64,000 nucleotides of DNA from Alphaproteobacteria bacterium (GCA_947467345.1 CANIHD010000009.1:48816-112815), one strand, 5' to 3'; numbered from the stretch's first letter, positions 25,637-34,654 are shown. Numbers and translations: made by a program. Notes: generated from the sequence alone by a model not told the origin.

Positions 25637-27067
25637 ATGCTGCATTGGATTCCTGCGTCTTCATCGCATTTGCATATTCTTGTCAGCGTGTTCCCCTCAG
25701 TCGGGCTCGCGTTTCTGTTGGTGCTCTTCGTTACAGCGCTGATGAACGACAACGAGTCGATGAAGCGACTCTGCTTGTTTCTGTTTGCCGGTCTTGGCGT
25801 TCTCGTTATCCCCACCTATCTGAGCGGCGTCGCGTCCATCGCGGCCGTGGTTCAAAAGCCTGACGTTTCGCAAGCCATGATCGACGCCCATTATAGCTGG
25901 GGCCTGATCGCGATCTCCGGACTTGTACTGACCGGCGTAGCTGCCGGCGTCGAGTGGCTGCGTTCGCGCGGTACTGGGCGCATATCGGCTTCCATGAACA
26001 ATATCGTTCTTCTGCTCGGCGCCGCCACCGCAGGCCTGATGGTCATGATGGTGTTCGCCGGACATCTGGGATGGGAAATCAGCCACCGCGAGTTGCAATC
26101 GAACGCCCATATGACCAATGGCGGCGGCAGTTCGCAGCGCTGGTCGCATGTCCATATGATGCTGAACCACACGCCGACAGTCGGCTTTGTGTTCGCGCTC
26201 GTTGTCTATGGGTTCGCGCTGTTCACCGACAATCTGCTGATGAAGCGCGTCGGGCTCGCGATGTTCGTTATTTGCGCCGCGTTGATCGTGCCGACTTATG
26301 TAACCGGCGCTGCCTCGATGTGGGCCCTGACGGATCCGCCGTTCCCGGGCATCTCCAAGGGTTTGATCAACGCCCATCGTGACTTTGCGCTTATAACGCT
26401 GTTCGGCATGGCTTTCACCGGCACCGCCGCCTGGCTCGAATTGTGGAAATTCCGCCATCGCGGAAGCTTCAACAAGAACGCGCTCAATCTCATCCTCGTT
26501 TTCGCGGTCATCACGCTCGCCATCATGGCGGAGACCGGCCATCGCGGCGGCATGATCAATCATCCTGAAATCCGCACGGTGGCCGACATTGTGCCGACGG
26601 GCGAAGATCAAGACTCGGCCTACTGGACGCCGGCGATCGAAATCCTGATCAACAACGTCATCTGGTTTGTGCCGTGGCAGACGCTGCACTTCTTCGGATA
26701 CTCGCTGATCTTCGGCACGGTGCTCGCGGTGACATTGCGTGTGCTGGGCTTCTGGAAATCCGTACCGTTCAGCGCGGTCCATCGGTTCCTGCCGATCGCG
26801 GTCTTCGGCGTGCTGATGAACGTGTTCAGCGGTATGCTGATGTTCCTCGCAGACACCTATCGCTACGCGAACAACACGCCGTTCGCACCGAAGATGTCCA
26901 TGATCGTGCTCGGCGTTACGGGAGCTCTTTACCTCTCCATGTCGGACCGGCTGGCAAAAGTGAAAGCGGGGGAAGATGCTCCCATGATCTCCAAGGCTAT
27001 AGCCGTGTTGGTTCTCGTGGCATGGACCGGCGTCGTCGCTGGCGGCCGACTGCTGCCCTACCTGTAA
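25637..27067 (+). CDS. Polytopic membrane protein with two repeated His-rich units and a DUF6644-like end
   Basis: The 476-aa protein has about 12 membrane helices. Residues about 9-160 and 172-320 are repeats of each other: SHLHILVSVFPSVG against SHVHMMLNHTPTVG, VIPTYLSGVAS against VIPTYVTGAAS, IDAHYSWGL against INAHRDFAL, and GHLGWEISHRE against GHRGGMINHPE. The His in these motifs recur at matching places, as in b-type haem membrane proteins. The last third (about 345-455) resembles the 162-aa protein encoded at 27229. I do not know a described function; a membrane electron carrier or metal-redox protein is an inference. Confidence 0.75.
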   Translation: MLHWIPASSSHLHILVSVFPSVGLAFLLVLFVTALMNDNESMKRLCLFLFAGLGVLVIPTYLSGVASIAAVVQKPDVSQAMIDAHYSWGLIAISGLVLTGVAAGVEWLRSRGTGRISASMNNIVLLLGAATAGLMVMMVFAGHLGWEISHRELQSNAHMTNGGGSSQRWSHVHMMLNHTPTVGFVFALVVYGFALFTDNLLMKRVGLAMFVICAALIVPTYVTGAASMWALTDPPFPGISKGLINAHRDFALITLFGMAFTGTAAWLELWKFRHRGSFNKNALNLILVFAVITLAIMAETGHRGGMINHPEIRTVADIVPTGEDQDSAYWTPAIEILINNVIWFVPWQTLHFFGYSLIFGTVLAVTLRVLGFWKSVPFSAVHRFLPIAVFGVLMNVFSGMLMFLADTYRYANNTPFAPKMSMIVLGVTGALYLSMSDRLAKVKAGEDAPMISKAIAVLVLVAWTGVVAGGRLLPYL

Positions 27068-27082
27068 CCGGAGCGTTCACCC

Positions 27083-27187
27083 ATGGATATTTTCTTCCTC
27101 GTTCTTGGTGTCTCAGGAACAGCGCTGGTGATCGCATTCTTTGCGATGCGCGCGTTGAACAAATTTGCGGATCGTTACGACCGCTAA
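27083..27187 (+). CDS. 34-residue single-helix membrane protein
   Basis: A short open frame starting MDIFFLVLGVSGTALVIAFF and ending FADRYDR lies in the 160-nt gap between the two membrane-protein genes, 15 nt after the first and 41 nt before the next. A membrane helix followed by a basic tail looks like a small accessory subunit, as found in quinol oxidases and other membrane complexes. No strong ribosome site except GGAG 8 nt before the ATG. Real translation is likely but unproven. Confidence 0.6.
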   Translation: MDIFFLVLGVSGTALVIAFFAMRALNKFADRYDR

Positions 27188-27228
27188 TCGCGGAAGTTTA
27201 CGGACAATTCGATCAAGGAGCGTGAACA

Positions 27229-27717
27229 GTGCTCGAATGGCTGGATACTCTGTCTTATGCGACGTGGGTTCGGGAGTCCCTCTACGGATGGGCTATCGTC
27301 CTTACGCTCCACGCCTTTGGAAACGCGATGGTGGTGGGGTTCATTTTCCTCATCGGTCTGCGTCTCATCGGTATGTTTCGAACCATACCGTACAACTCGC
27401 TTAACGACGCGCTTATCCCAACTATATGGATAGGCTTTGCGATACAGCTGTTCAGCGGCTTCTCGCTGTTCCTGACAAAACCGACGCGCTACGGCGCGGA
27501 CGCGCTCTTCCTGACGAAGATGGGTTTTGTTCTGGGCGGCGTTATCCTGACGCTCTATTTCCAGAAAATATATAAGGCTGAAGTAAGGGCAACCGGCCCG
27601 CGCTTGGCGCCGTCACCGCGCGTTGTTCAGATCGGTCTACTGGCCTGCTTCATGTGGGCTTCGGTTCTGATCATGGGACGCCTGACCGCCTATCTCGGCC
27701 AGCTCTACGACGTCTGA
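27229..27717 (+). CDS. DUF6644-like membrane protein
   Basis: The 162-aa protein has four to five membrane helices, with LTLHAFGNAMVVGFIFL (about 25-41), LRLIGMFRTIPY and FSGFSLFLTKPTRY as marks. The same pattern is present in the C-terminal third of the protein encoded at 25637 (LHFFGYSLIFGTVLAV, FSGMLMFLADTYRY), so the two share a domain and may form a complex. The start is GTG behind AAGGAG. The gene ends the operon; a strong terminator follows. Function unknown. Confidence 0.75.
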   Translation: MLEWLDTLSYATWVRESLYGWAIVLTLHAFGNAMVVGFIFLIGLRLIGMFRTIPYNSLNDALIPTIWIGFAIQLFSGFSLFLTKPTRYGADALFLTKMGFVLGGVILTLYFQKIYKAEVRATGPRLAPSPRVVQIGLLACFMWASVLIMGRLTAYLGQLYDV

Positions 27718-27740
27718 TCTCAGGCATCTGACGTAAACAA

Positions 27741-27778
27741 AAACGGCGCGTCGTATTTACGACGCGCCGTTTTCTTTT
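27741..27778. terminator. Strong terminator, probably bidirectional
   Basis: A perfect 15-bp stem (27741-27755 with 27759-27773) with a 3-nt loop has A-rich and T-rich flanks. It lies between the plus-strand operon and the minus-strand TBDR gene and can stop both. Confidence 0.92.
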
Positions 27779-27839
27779 GCGGGTCAGCTTTTGTATCGCC
27801 CGCACGAAGAACACCCGCGCGGGCGACGTGGTCAAATTC

Positions 27840-29903
27840 TCAGAATGTGTATTTCAGGCCGACGCGAACGGACCGCGGCTCTTCGGGACGGCTGAGGCGG
27901 CCCTCAACACCTTCCACCGGTTCACCGGGCAGGAGCGAATTGTACCAGTAGACGACGTCCTTGCCGTCGTGATCGAGCGCGTTGAGCAATTCCGCATAGA
28001 TGGTGAAGCGGCCCGGTTTCCACGCGGCGCGGAAGTTGACGAGCATGTCCGCCTCGGCGCGTTCGCTGTTGTCTTCGACCAGCGGGTACTCCCCGATATA
28101 ACGCAAGCGCATGCTGAGTTCGTATTCCGGCCAGTTCGCGGCGAAGCCCAACTCCGCTGCTTCTTCGAGCGAGCCGGGAATGAATTCCGCACCCGGGCTA
28201 TCGAGAAAGCGCGAATGGGTGTGAGTCCATACGCCGTCGATAGCCAGCCAGTCATAGGGGCGCCAGAACATCACCAGCTCGTAGCCCTCGCGGGCGCTGC
28301 TGCCGCGCGGCTCAACCGAATTGGAATCTCCGACAAAGACGAGTTCACTGTCTTCATCGAGCCACCAATAGGTCGCCGTGAAATTGAACCCCTCATATTG
28401 CAGGCGAGCGCCGCCTTCTTTGCCGGTGCCTTGCGCTAAAGCCTGCTGATCCAAATTGGTGATTCCGCGCGCGTCATTGGAGTGAAAACCGCGGCCCCAG
28501 TTTCCGTAAAGCTCCAGCCAAGGCGTCGCCGAATAGGCAGCACCGAGTTTCGGCGAGAAAATGCTGGCGTTGGCTGAGCCTCCGACCGAACCGGGATCAA
28601 TGGCCTTCACATCGAAGGAATAGGTGTCGCCGCGCGCGCCGGCCATAAGGCGCAAATTCTCGATCGGCAACCAGGTGACCTCGCCATAGGCAGCGGCCGA
28701 GCCTTCCTGGGTTTCATGCAAGCTGATCGTGCTCAGGATCTCTTGCGACACGGTGTGGTGGACGCCGACCGGGCCGATGTCGTCATAGCGGCCCTCGATT
28801 CCGGTATTGAGGGAAAGCATGTCGCTGAATTCGAAACGCTTCTCGATTTTTCCGCCGTAGATCCAACGCCGATCCACCTGCAGGATTTGGTCGCCGTTTA
28901 CATGATCGTCCAGGAAGTAAGTCGGGTTCGACGCCATGTGTCAATTGTAGAATTGGCTGTAGATATTGGCGTGCCAGTCCTCACCGGTCAGGCGTGCCGA
29001 TCCGACAAATCGCGTGGTCAGGCCACTGGCGGTCGGATCGCCGGCGCAAAACTCATCTTTGCAATCGACTGTGGGCAAGCCGGGTTCTGAGAACACGTGC
29101 CCAATGGCGCGCTCAGGTATTTGCTCCGTCGGGCGCCACGTCGCGGAATATCCGGAGAGACTCGCTTCCAAAAGGTCGAGGCTCGTTTCGTGTGTGTATT
29201 TCCCGTAGCCGGAGAAATGAACAAGCTCCTCCGGAACCTCCCACGGGCCGTCGTAACCTTTCCATTGGCCGACCAGCGTGAACGTTCCGCCGCCAATGTC
29301 CGTGCTGCCACCGGCAACAAAGCGGCGCCAGCCATAGGCGCCATATTCGGCAAGCGCGAAGGGCGCGTCATATTTGTCCACGGTCGTCAGGATCGCGGCG
29401 CCGGCGAGCGCGAAGTCGCCGAAATCGGCGCGGTAGGGCCCTTTGCGATAGTCGATATTGGTGACCGTCTCCGGAATGATGCCGTTGACGTCGAGATAGC
29501 CTTGCCCGTGTCCGTGACTGCGAAAGTTTAGCGGCACATCGTCGAAATAGGTCGTGAAATCCGTTCCGTGGTCGAGATTGATGCCGCGGAGAAAATACTG
29601 ATTTGCCTTGCCGGAGCCGGAATTCTGGCCCGCGATCAGGCCGGGGACGACTTCCAGAAGTTCCGCTACGCGCAAGATCGGCCGGACGGAGAGATCAGCG
29701 CCGCCGACAGCGCCTTCGCTGGAGGCTGCGGCAACACCGATCTGCCGTTCTGCGCGTCCGAAAATGATGATGTCTTCCGTCAGCGGCGCCGGCGTAGCGG
29801 CTGCCGCCACTTGCGCGGGTTGGGTCGTCGGTGCTTGCGCTGAAGCTTGCTGCGCGGAAAGCGCAGAGGCGGCGCAGGAAACCAGAAGCAATGCACGTTT
29901 CAT
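27840..29903 (-). pseudogene. TonB-dependent receptor with an in-frame TGA
   Basis: The frame covers 687 positions: signal peptide (MKRALLLVSCAASALSAQQ), TonB-box/plug with GSGKANQYFLRGINLDHGTD and SHGHGQGYLDVNGIIPETV, and a barrel ending in VGLKYTF. Codon 321 is TGA (28941-28943), after HANIYSQFYN; the same frame goes on with HMASNPTYFLDDHVNGDQ, matching LWSNFTYFLDDPVNGDQ in the receptor at 19477. So only the stop breaks the gene. It belongs to the same receptor subfamily as the NikR-linked one. The start at 29903 is set by the signal peptide. Its neighbours are cytochromes and the HupE-like gene. Confidence 0.88.
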
Positions 29904-30010
29904 CGAGCGCTGAGACAAATTCAACTCCCTCAATAGTGTATTTACTGCCGCGAGTTTTCGACGGTCGTTATGCCTACGCAACGGAGACCGATTACCCTCA
30001 CTGCATGCGA

Positions 30011-30047
30011 GACACAAAAAAAGAGCGGCATGTGTGACATGCCGCTC
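30011..30047 (-). terminator. Rho-independent terminator of the cytochrome lipoprotein gene
   Basis: A stem of about 12 bp (AGAGCGGCATGT at 30022-30033 with ACATGCCGCTCT) is followed on the minus strand by a run of T/U (positions 30022 down to 30016). It lies 22 nt beyond the stop codon at 30070. Confidence 0.88.
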
Positions 30048-30069
30048 TCTGAAACTATTGTGGCAATTG

Positions 30070-30909
30070 TTACCGCGGATTGATGACCAGCGTGCCCGGG
30101 CCGCCTTGCGAGAAGACATAAACCGAAAGTGCTTTGATCTCTTCCGGTTTCAGCTTATCCGCGAAAGCAGGGCTTACGCCCGAGCTGCCGCTTTTCATCG
30201 AAGCCAGAATTTCTTCGCGCGAGGAGCCGTAGAGATAAAGTTCCGGTTTCTGAAGATTGGTCGAACCGAGGGCCGAGTCGCCGTCTCCTTCTTCGCCGTG
30301 GCAATCGTAACAGCCACCTTTGTCGGCGAAGAGAGCCTTGCCCCGTGTGGCCTTCGCCATGTCGTGGTCGCGCCCGCTGATCTGCATCACGAATTCGACG
30401 ACATCGGCCTTCTCGTCGTCGTTCAAATCATATTCGAGGCCCGGACCGATGGGCGGCATGTCGGTGAGCGTTTTGTAGGGCAAATTCTGCGCGTCGGCTT
30501 CCTGCTGATTGGCAGGATTCGAGACACGCGGGTGCGAACGAATTCCGTTCGCGATTGTCTTCTCGACATCGGAGGCCTTGTGGACGACGCCGCCGGAGTC
30601 CAGGTCGTCGCCCGCATAGGTCCAGAAATCGTCGGTCAGGTTCGGCGTATGCTGATCGGCGATGCCTTTCAGATCGGCGCCGTGACAGCTTGCGCAGTTT
30701 GCCTCGAAGAGTGTTTTCCCGTTGCTCATCGCAATCGGAAGCAATTCCGGATTTTCCGCGATGTCGTCGGTGGCCACAGCCGCCAATTTTGCAAGCGCCG
30801 CCGCAGGGTCAGGTGCTATTTGGGCTGCCGGTTCGGGCGCGCGGTTACACGCACTGAGTCCCATAACAAGAATAGTGGCCGCCAAAATTCCGCCGATTGC
30901 ACGCATCAT
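30070..30909 (-). CDS. Diheme cytochrome c lipoprotein
   Basis: The 279-aa protein has a lipoprotein signal (lipobox LSAC, Cys at about 21) and two cytochrome c domains with the haem motifs CASCHG (about residue 73) and CYDCHGEEGDG (about 198). A likely axial Met lies in LTDMPPIG (about 150). Domain spacing resembles CcoP of cbb3 oxidase, but no ccoN or ccoO is present. It is tethered to a membrane on the periplasmic side and would pass electrons to an unknown partner. It stands 99 nt after the HupE/UreJ-like gene on the same strand, and a terminator follows. Confidence 0.87.
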   Translation of the reverse strand: MMRAIGGILAATILVMGLSACNRAPEPAAQIAPDPAAALAKLAAVATDDIAENPELLPIAMSNGKTLFEANCASCHGADLKGIADQHTPNLTDDFWTYAGDDLDSGGVVHKASDVEKTIANGIRSHPRVSNPANQQEADAQNLPYKTLTDMPPIGPGLEYDLNDDEKADVVEFVMQISGRDHDMAKATRGKALFADKGGCYDCHGEEGDGDSALGSTNLQKPELYLYGSSREEILASMKSGSSGVSPAFADKLKPEEIKALSVYVFSQGGPGTLVINPR

Positions 30910-31008
30910 TGGCCTCCTACGTGGTGCAGAGAACGCGAGTTTACATCGGATTCGTGTCGTAACCGTTGCGTTGCAGCACCCCGTTACGCCGAATTAATGG
31001 GCGTGAAT

Positions 31009-32211
31009 TTACGCGGTGTAACCCTTGGTGAGAAACCAAAAGAAGCCAAGTCCGACCAATGCGGCTGAAGCGACATCCACCACCAAAGGACGCGGCAATG
31101 TCAGCTTTACCTTAGCGAGGAGCGCGACAATCGTGAGAATCACCGCGACCACGGATAACTGACCAAGTTCGACACCCATGTTGAAGCCGATCAGAAGTTC
31201 GGCGACGCGGCCTGCCGGCAGGCGCATTTCGATCAGGCTGTTGGCGAATGAGAAGCCGTGAATGGTGCCGAAGACCAGCGTTACGACCAATCGGAGACGT
31301 GCTGCGTCTTTAATGTGTCGAGACAGCATCATGTAGCAGACGGCAAAGATGCCGATGCCGATAAGCAGCGGCAGTGGCATTCGGTCGAGTCCAAAGAAAT
31401 GCGCCACCACGAAGAAGCCTAGAATCCCTGCTATCGCGAGGGCGAATGATCGCTCTCGATGCGAGGCATGCGCCATGTTCTCCGCTGCGACCATGGCGAT
31501 GGTCAGTGCGATCACAGCGTCGATGAATTCGGCATGTGGACGCAAAGCCCCGGTAACCGCGAGGCTGAGCGAAATGCTGTGCCCGAGGGTGAAACCGGTC
31601 ACCACGAAAATAATGTCGCGAACGCGGCCCGAAAGCAGGATCAGCGCGAGAATGAAGGCCTGATGATCATATCCGGTGAAGATGTGATCCATGCCGAGCA
31701 GGATATATTCGAAGAAGCTGGCATCTTGGAGTTCGCTGACGCCGGACGCCGACGATAGATCGAGGGTGCGTTGCTGGTCGGTGAAGAGCTGCGAAATGAA
31801 GCGGCCATCTTCGGGAATGATCTGCGCGTAGGTGACATGCGTCGGCACGAGTTCGAAAAACGCCGACGATGACAACGAGATTCCATTGGCGTCGGGGCAG
31901 TGGAAATCCAGCTCGAAGCGTTTGAAGCTGGGTGAAGCGCTGACGGGCCGCACATTGTCGCGCGGGCAGGCGGTTTCGCCGTGCAGAACCGATACATGAT
32001 CGCCGAGATAGGCGGCGACGATGGCGTTGTCCGGAATGGTGTTGTCCTTCGACAGCCGGCGCGCCTCGATATCTGGCACCGTGAAGGAGACATGAATGGT
32101 CGGACCCTGAATCCGCCAGATCGACTGCGTTTCGCTTTTGGTGTGCGCATTCGCCGGCAGGCCGAAAACAAAGAGCAGAAAAACAAGAGCTGTGATGCGC
32201 TCGAATTTCAT
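31009..32211 (-). CDS. HupE/UreJ-like membrane protein
   Basis: The 400-aa protein has a signal peptide (1-22), a periplasmic domain of about 150 residues, and a C-terminal membrane part of about seven helices. The membrane part begins with the family motif FFEYILLGMDHIFTGYDHQAF (about 170-190) and holds GFTLGHSISLSLAV and FGTIHGFSFANSL. His/Asp-rich helices of this type occur in HupE and UreJ, which import nickel or cobalt. Whether this two-domain form transports a metal is not established. Its ATG overlaps the TGA of the isomerase gene (ATGA), so the two are coupled. Confidence 0.85.
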   Translation of the reverse strand: MKFERITALVFLLFVFGLPANAHTKSETQSIWRIQGPTIHVSFTVPDIEARRLSKDNTIPDNAIVAAYLGDHVSVLHGETACPRDNVRPVSASPSFKRFELDFHCPDANGISLSSSAFFELVPTHVTYAQIIPEDGRFISQLFTDQQRTLDLSSASGVSELQDASFFEYILLGMDHIFTGYDHQAFILALILLSGRVRDIIFVVTGFTLGHSISLSLAVTGALRPHAEFIDAVIALTIAMVAAENMAHASHRERSFALAIAGILGFFVVAHFFGLDRMPLPLLIGIGIFAVCYMMLSRHIKDAARLRLVVTLVFGTIHGFSFANSLIEMRLPAGRVAELLIGFNMGVELGQLSVVAVILTIVALLAKVKLTLPRPLVVDVASAALVGLGFFWFLTKGYTA

Positions 32212-33149
32212 TTCCGGAACTCCGGCGCAAGAACGATGTTGGCGCTTTGCTTGAGATAGGTAAGGTTTTCATCCTGCACTTTGCGCGTGGCGTCGCGTTT
32301 CAAATCCTGCAGAACGCTGTCGCGGGCTGCTGCGTAATCGCGCGGGATCGCTGCATTGCGCTTGAGCATATAGACGACATGAACGTCCGCATTGATGTCA
32401 CCCCGCAAGACGAACGGCTCGGAAAACTGGTTCGCCTGCAGCTTTGTCGCCATGTCATAGGTTTCCGGGCCCAGCTTGATCTTGGCGGCGAAATCGAACT
32501 GATCGCCTGGATCGATCTTGCCGGAATCCATGAGGCCGTATTTCATCATCACGGCGTCGACCGGCACGCCGCTGGTGAGCTCCTTGCCGGCCAGGATGAT
32601 TTTGTCGCGCGCTTCCGGCGGCGTCAGGTTATCGCCCGGACGCAAATAGAGATCGCGCAATTGCATGATCCCCTCGCCGGCATAGTTTTCCTTATGCTGA
32701 TCGTAATAGGCGTGCAGCTCTTCCTCGGTCGGTTGCGAGGCGACGATATCGGCGGTCACCTGCACGTTGACGCCGGCCACGATGGCCGCGCGCACGTCTG
32801 GATCGGAGGCCGGCAGATCGATTTCCATGCCGCGCTGAACGAGGATTTCTTCGTTGACCATGTCTTCGAGCACGCGCTGTTTTTGCGCGGGCGTCGCGTC
32901 GGTAAAGCGGATCGCGTAGGTGATTTCTGTTTGGGTGATAAAGTCGCTGCGCAGGATGTGGCGGCCATTGACGGTGGCGATGTCCTGCGGCGGCAGATTG
33001 CCCGCCGTTGTTGTGCCGGTCGCGGTGAAAAGTCCGTAAGCCGCCAGACCGAGGCCGATAATGGCCCCCATGGCGAACAGGATCAGCGAGCGCCGCGGGC
33101 TCGGCTTTGCGACGCTTCCCCAGCGTTCCGTCGAATGCTGTTCAGACAT
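32208..33149 (-). CDS. Membrane-anchored PpiC-type peptidyl-prolyl isomerase
   Basis: The 313-aa protein has a cytoplasmic N-terminus, one membrane helix (about 23-43, ILFAMGAIIGLGLAAYGLF), a SurA-like N-terminal domain (about 60-150: VNGRHILRSDF, VNEEILVQRGMEI) and a parvulin-like domain (about 150-270: IMQLRDLYLRPGD, ANQFSEPFVLRGD). It faces the periplasm and probably helps fold a nearby outer-membrane or periplasmic protein. The strict coupling with the HupE/UreJ-like gene recurs in my memory of similar clusters in other alphaproteobacteria, but I cannot check it here. It starts 9 nt after the second cytochrome gene. Confidence 0.83.
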   Translation of the reverse strand: MSEQHSTERWGSVAKPSPRRSLILFAMGAIIGLGLAAYGLFTATGTTTAGNLPPQDIATVNGRHILRSDFITQTEITYAIRFTDATPAQKQRVLEDMVNEEILVQRGMEIDLPASDPDVRAAIVAGVNVQVTADIVASQPTEEELHAYYDQHKENYAGEGIMQLRDLYLRPGDNLTPPEARDKIILAGKELTSGVPVDAVMMKYGLMDSGKIDPGDQFDFAAKIKLGPETYDMATKLQANQFSEPFVLRGDINADVHVVYMLKRNAAIPRDYAAARDSVLQDLKRDATRKVQDENLTYLKQSANIVLAPEFRK

Positions 33150-33158
33150 GTGATCCTC

Positions 33159-33941
33159 TCATGGGTTTGCTGCGGGAGGAGCGTTGGTTCCGGCCGCCTC
33201 CGTTCCATTGGCGGGGTGGGAGATGCGGTGGATGTAAATCGCGATGCCGCGAATCGTCGCCAGATCCAGTTTGTCGATGAAGGCCGGGCAGAGCCCGTGC
33301 CTGCCGTCATTGACCGAGCGTAAAACCGTGGCGCGGTCGCCGCCGAAAATCCATTCATTGTCGGTAAGGCTCGGCGCGCCATAATCGGGGCTGCCGGCGC
33401 CATCGCGCGCGTGGCAGTCATAGCAAAGCCCGTCGCCCTCGAAGAGTTCTTTCCCGCGCGCCAGCACGGCGGGGTCGCCCTGTTTGCTGGTCAGTGAAAG
33501 CGTGTAGTCCACAACGTCGTTGACCTGCTCAGGTGTCAGACGCTTCAGCGAGCCGAGGCCCGGCATATCGGTGACATTGCGCATTTTGGAATGGCCCGAA
33601 CGGATGCCGTACATGACGGTGCGTTCAATGTCGGAAACATCGCCGAAATCGAACAGCCAGATTTTGTCGGTCAGATTCGGCGCGCCTTTGGACTGATCGC
33701 CCTTGAGCTCGGCGCCATGGCAGGAGGCGCAATTTTGCGCAGCGGCAGGCTGGCCGATTTCGGCGGCATAGTTGGCAAGCTCGGGATTAAGCGGGATGGC
33801 GTCCGGATAGGCCAGGAGCAGCGCCCGCTGCATCGACCATTCTGCATAGTAGGCACGGGCGACGAACCCGGCGCCAATGGCGACGATTATCGCCACCGCC
33901 AATGCTACGCGACCAAATCGGCGATTATCCTCTAGTTCCAT
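33159..33941 (-). CDS. Membrane-anchored diheme cytochrome c
   Basis: The 260-aa protein has an N-terminal membrane anchor (about 10-28, VALAVAIIVAIGAGFVA) and two cytochrome c domains with CASCHG (about 72) and CYDCHARDGAG (about 174). Axial Met candidates lie in TDMPGLG (about 125). It is a CcoP-like diheme protein without an oxidase partner in the window, and is a relative of the lipoprotein cytochrome at 30070 (SCHGAELKG against SCHGADLKG). It is the first gene of the minus-strand unit cytochrome, isomerase, HupE-like, cytochrome. The tail is Ala/Pro-rich. Confidence 0.87.
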   Translation of the reverse strand: MELEDNRRFGRVALAVAIIVAIGAGFVARAYYAEWSMQRALLLAYPDAIPLNPELANYAAEIGQPAAAQNCASCHGAELKGDQSKGAPNLTDKIWLFDFGDVSDIERTVMYGIRSGHSKMRNVTDMPGLGSLKRLTPEQVNDVVDYTLSLTSKQGDPAVLARGKELFEGDGLCYDCHARDGAGSPDYGAPSLTDNEWIFGGDRATVLRSVNDGRHGLCPAFIDKLDLATIRGIAIYIHRISHPANGTEAAGTNAPPAANP

Positions 33942-34073
33942 GCAATGCCGCCCTTAAGCCATCTGAGGTCGTGAAGGGGCGTCTTGTGCGCCCCCTGGCA
34001 CGCCCGCCAACATGCCTACAATTTACGGGACAATAGCGGCATTCCCTCGCTTTGGCGTAGATAGTGTTCCCCA

Positions 34074-34367
34074 ATGCGTAGCTCTGTGAACATGAATTTA
34101 GCGCAACGTGAGGCGCTCGCGGACATCAGGTCCTGGACGCGGCAGCGCTTTGCCTTACCCGACGATGCGGCGGTGCTGGTGGCGGAGCTGACATGCGCGG
34201 TGCCTTTGTGTCCGCCGCTGGAAACGGCGGTCGCCTTCTGGACCGAAGACGGCAAGCGCCATCAATTCAAGCTATTGAAACCGATGCAGGAAATTGCGGC
34301 CGACGATATTGCGTGGCTGATCTGGGATCTCAACGGCCCCGAAAGCGCCGGCTGGGATTGCTGCTAA
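34074..34367 (+). CDS. Small conserved hypothetical protein
   Basis: The 97-aa protein begins with a short helix (LAQREALADIRSWTRQRFAL), then DDAAVLVAELTCAVPLCPPLETAVAFW and KRHQFKLLKP, and ends in CC. I recall this as a common small alphaproteobacterial protein of unknown role, often near metal or sulfur genes; that recall is unverified. Its end overlaps the convergent YciI gene by 4 nt. There is no signal or membrane segment. The Cys in the middle and at the end could bind a metal (inference). Confidence 0.7.
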   Translation: MRSSVNMNLAQREALADIRSWTRQRFALPDDAAVLVAELTCAVPLCPPLETAVAFWTEDGKRHQFKLLKPMQEIAADDIAWLIWDLNGPESAGWDCC

Positions 34368-34654
34368 CCCAGCGCCCCGACCGTGACCTTCCAAGGGCGG
34401 ACATCGACGCTCTGAAAGAGTCCGGCCTTTCCATAGGGGTCGTTTTTCACGAAGTCGGCGACGTCCTCCGGGCTTGGCGCCTCCAGGATCAGCATGGAGC
34501 CGATCATGACGCCTTCCGGCGATAGGAATGGCCCGCCGACTTTGACAGCGACGTTGGTCGAAGCTTTGACAAAGGCGAGGTGCGCCTCGCGCGTCGCCAT
34601 GCGCACGGGCAGTGAATCCGGTTTGTCGGTGCAGATGAGGACATAGAGGTTCAT
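34364..34654 (-). CDS. YciI-like protein
   Basis: The 96-aa protein has the YciI fold (dimeric ferredoxin-like): [14 protein letters not shown], then [32 protein letters not shown] and [21 protein letters not shown]. The conserved His and Asp of the family are present (EAHL, NDPY). YciI proteins are small enzymes or accessory proteins of mostly unknown reaction. The ATG overlaps the stop of the CobW gene (ATGA), so it is translated with it. It ends with TAG, at the expected length for the family. Confidence 0.87.
   Translation of the reverse strand: MNLYVLICTDKPDSLPVRMATREAHLAFVKASTNVAVKVGGPFLSPEGVMIGSMLILEAPSPEDVADFVKNDPYGKAGLFQSVDVRPWKVTVGALG

Noticed and set aside
25697..26782. 361-codon minus-strand open frame inside the 476-aa membrane protein gene
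   Set aside because: Charged, low-complexity translation opposite a gene with clear domain repeats; a shadow frame.
28941..28943. Selenocysteine at the TGA of the second receptor
   Set aside because: TBDR barrels do not contain Sec at this place, no SECIS-like hairpin directly follows, and no selenocysteine genes are seen.
29904..30008. A NikR operator before the second receptor gene
   Set aside because: No GTATGA-N16-TCATAC-like pair with acceptable mismatches was found there, so only the 19477 receptor is a clear NikR target.
30910..31008. A metal or cobalamin riboswitch upstream of the HupE/UreJ-like or cytochrome genes
   Set aside because: The intergenic stretches are short and I see no conserved riboswitch core.
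32247..33323. 358-codon plus-strand open frame over the PpiC gene
   Set aside because: Shadow of a well-supported gene pair coupled by overlapping start and stop codons.
30070..33941. A cbb3 oxidase locus, because of two CcoP-like cytochromes
   Set aside because: No CcoN, CcoO or CcoQ and no assembly genes (ccoGHIS) in the window.
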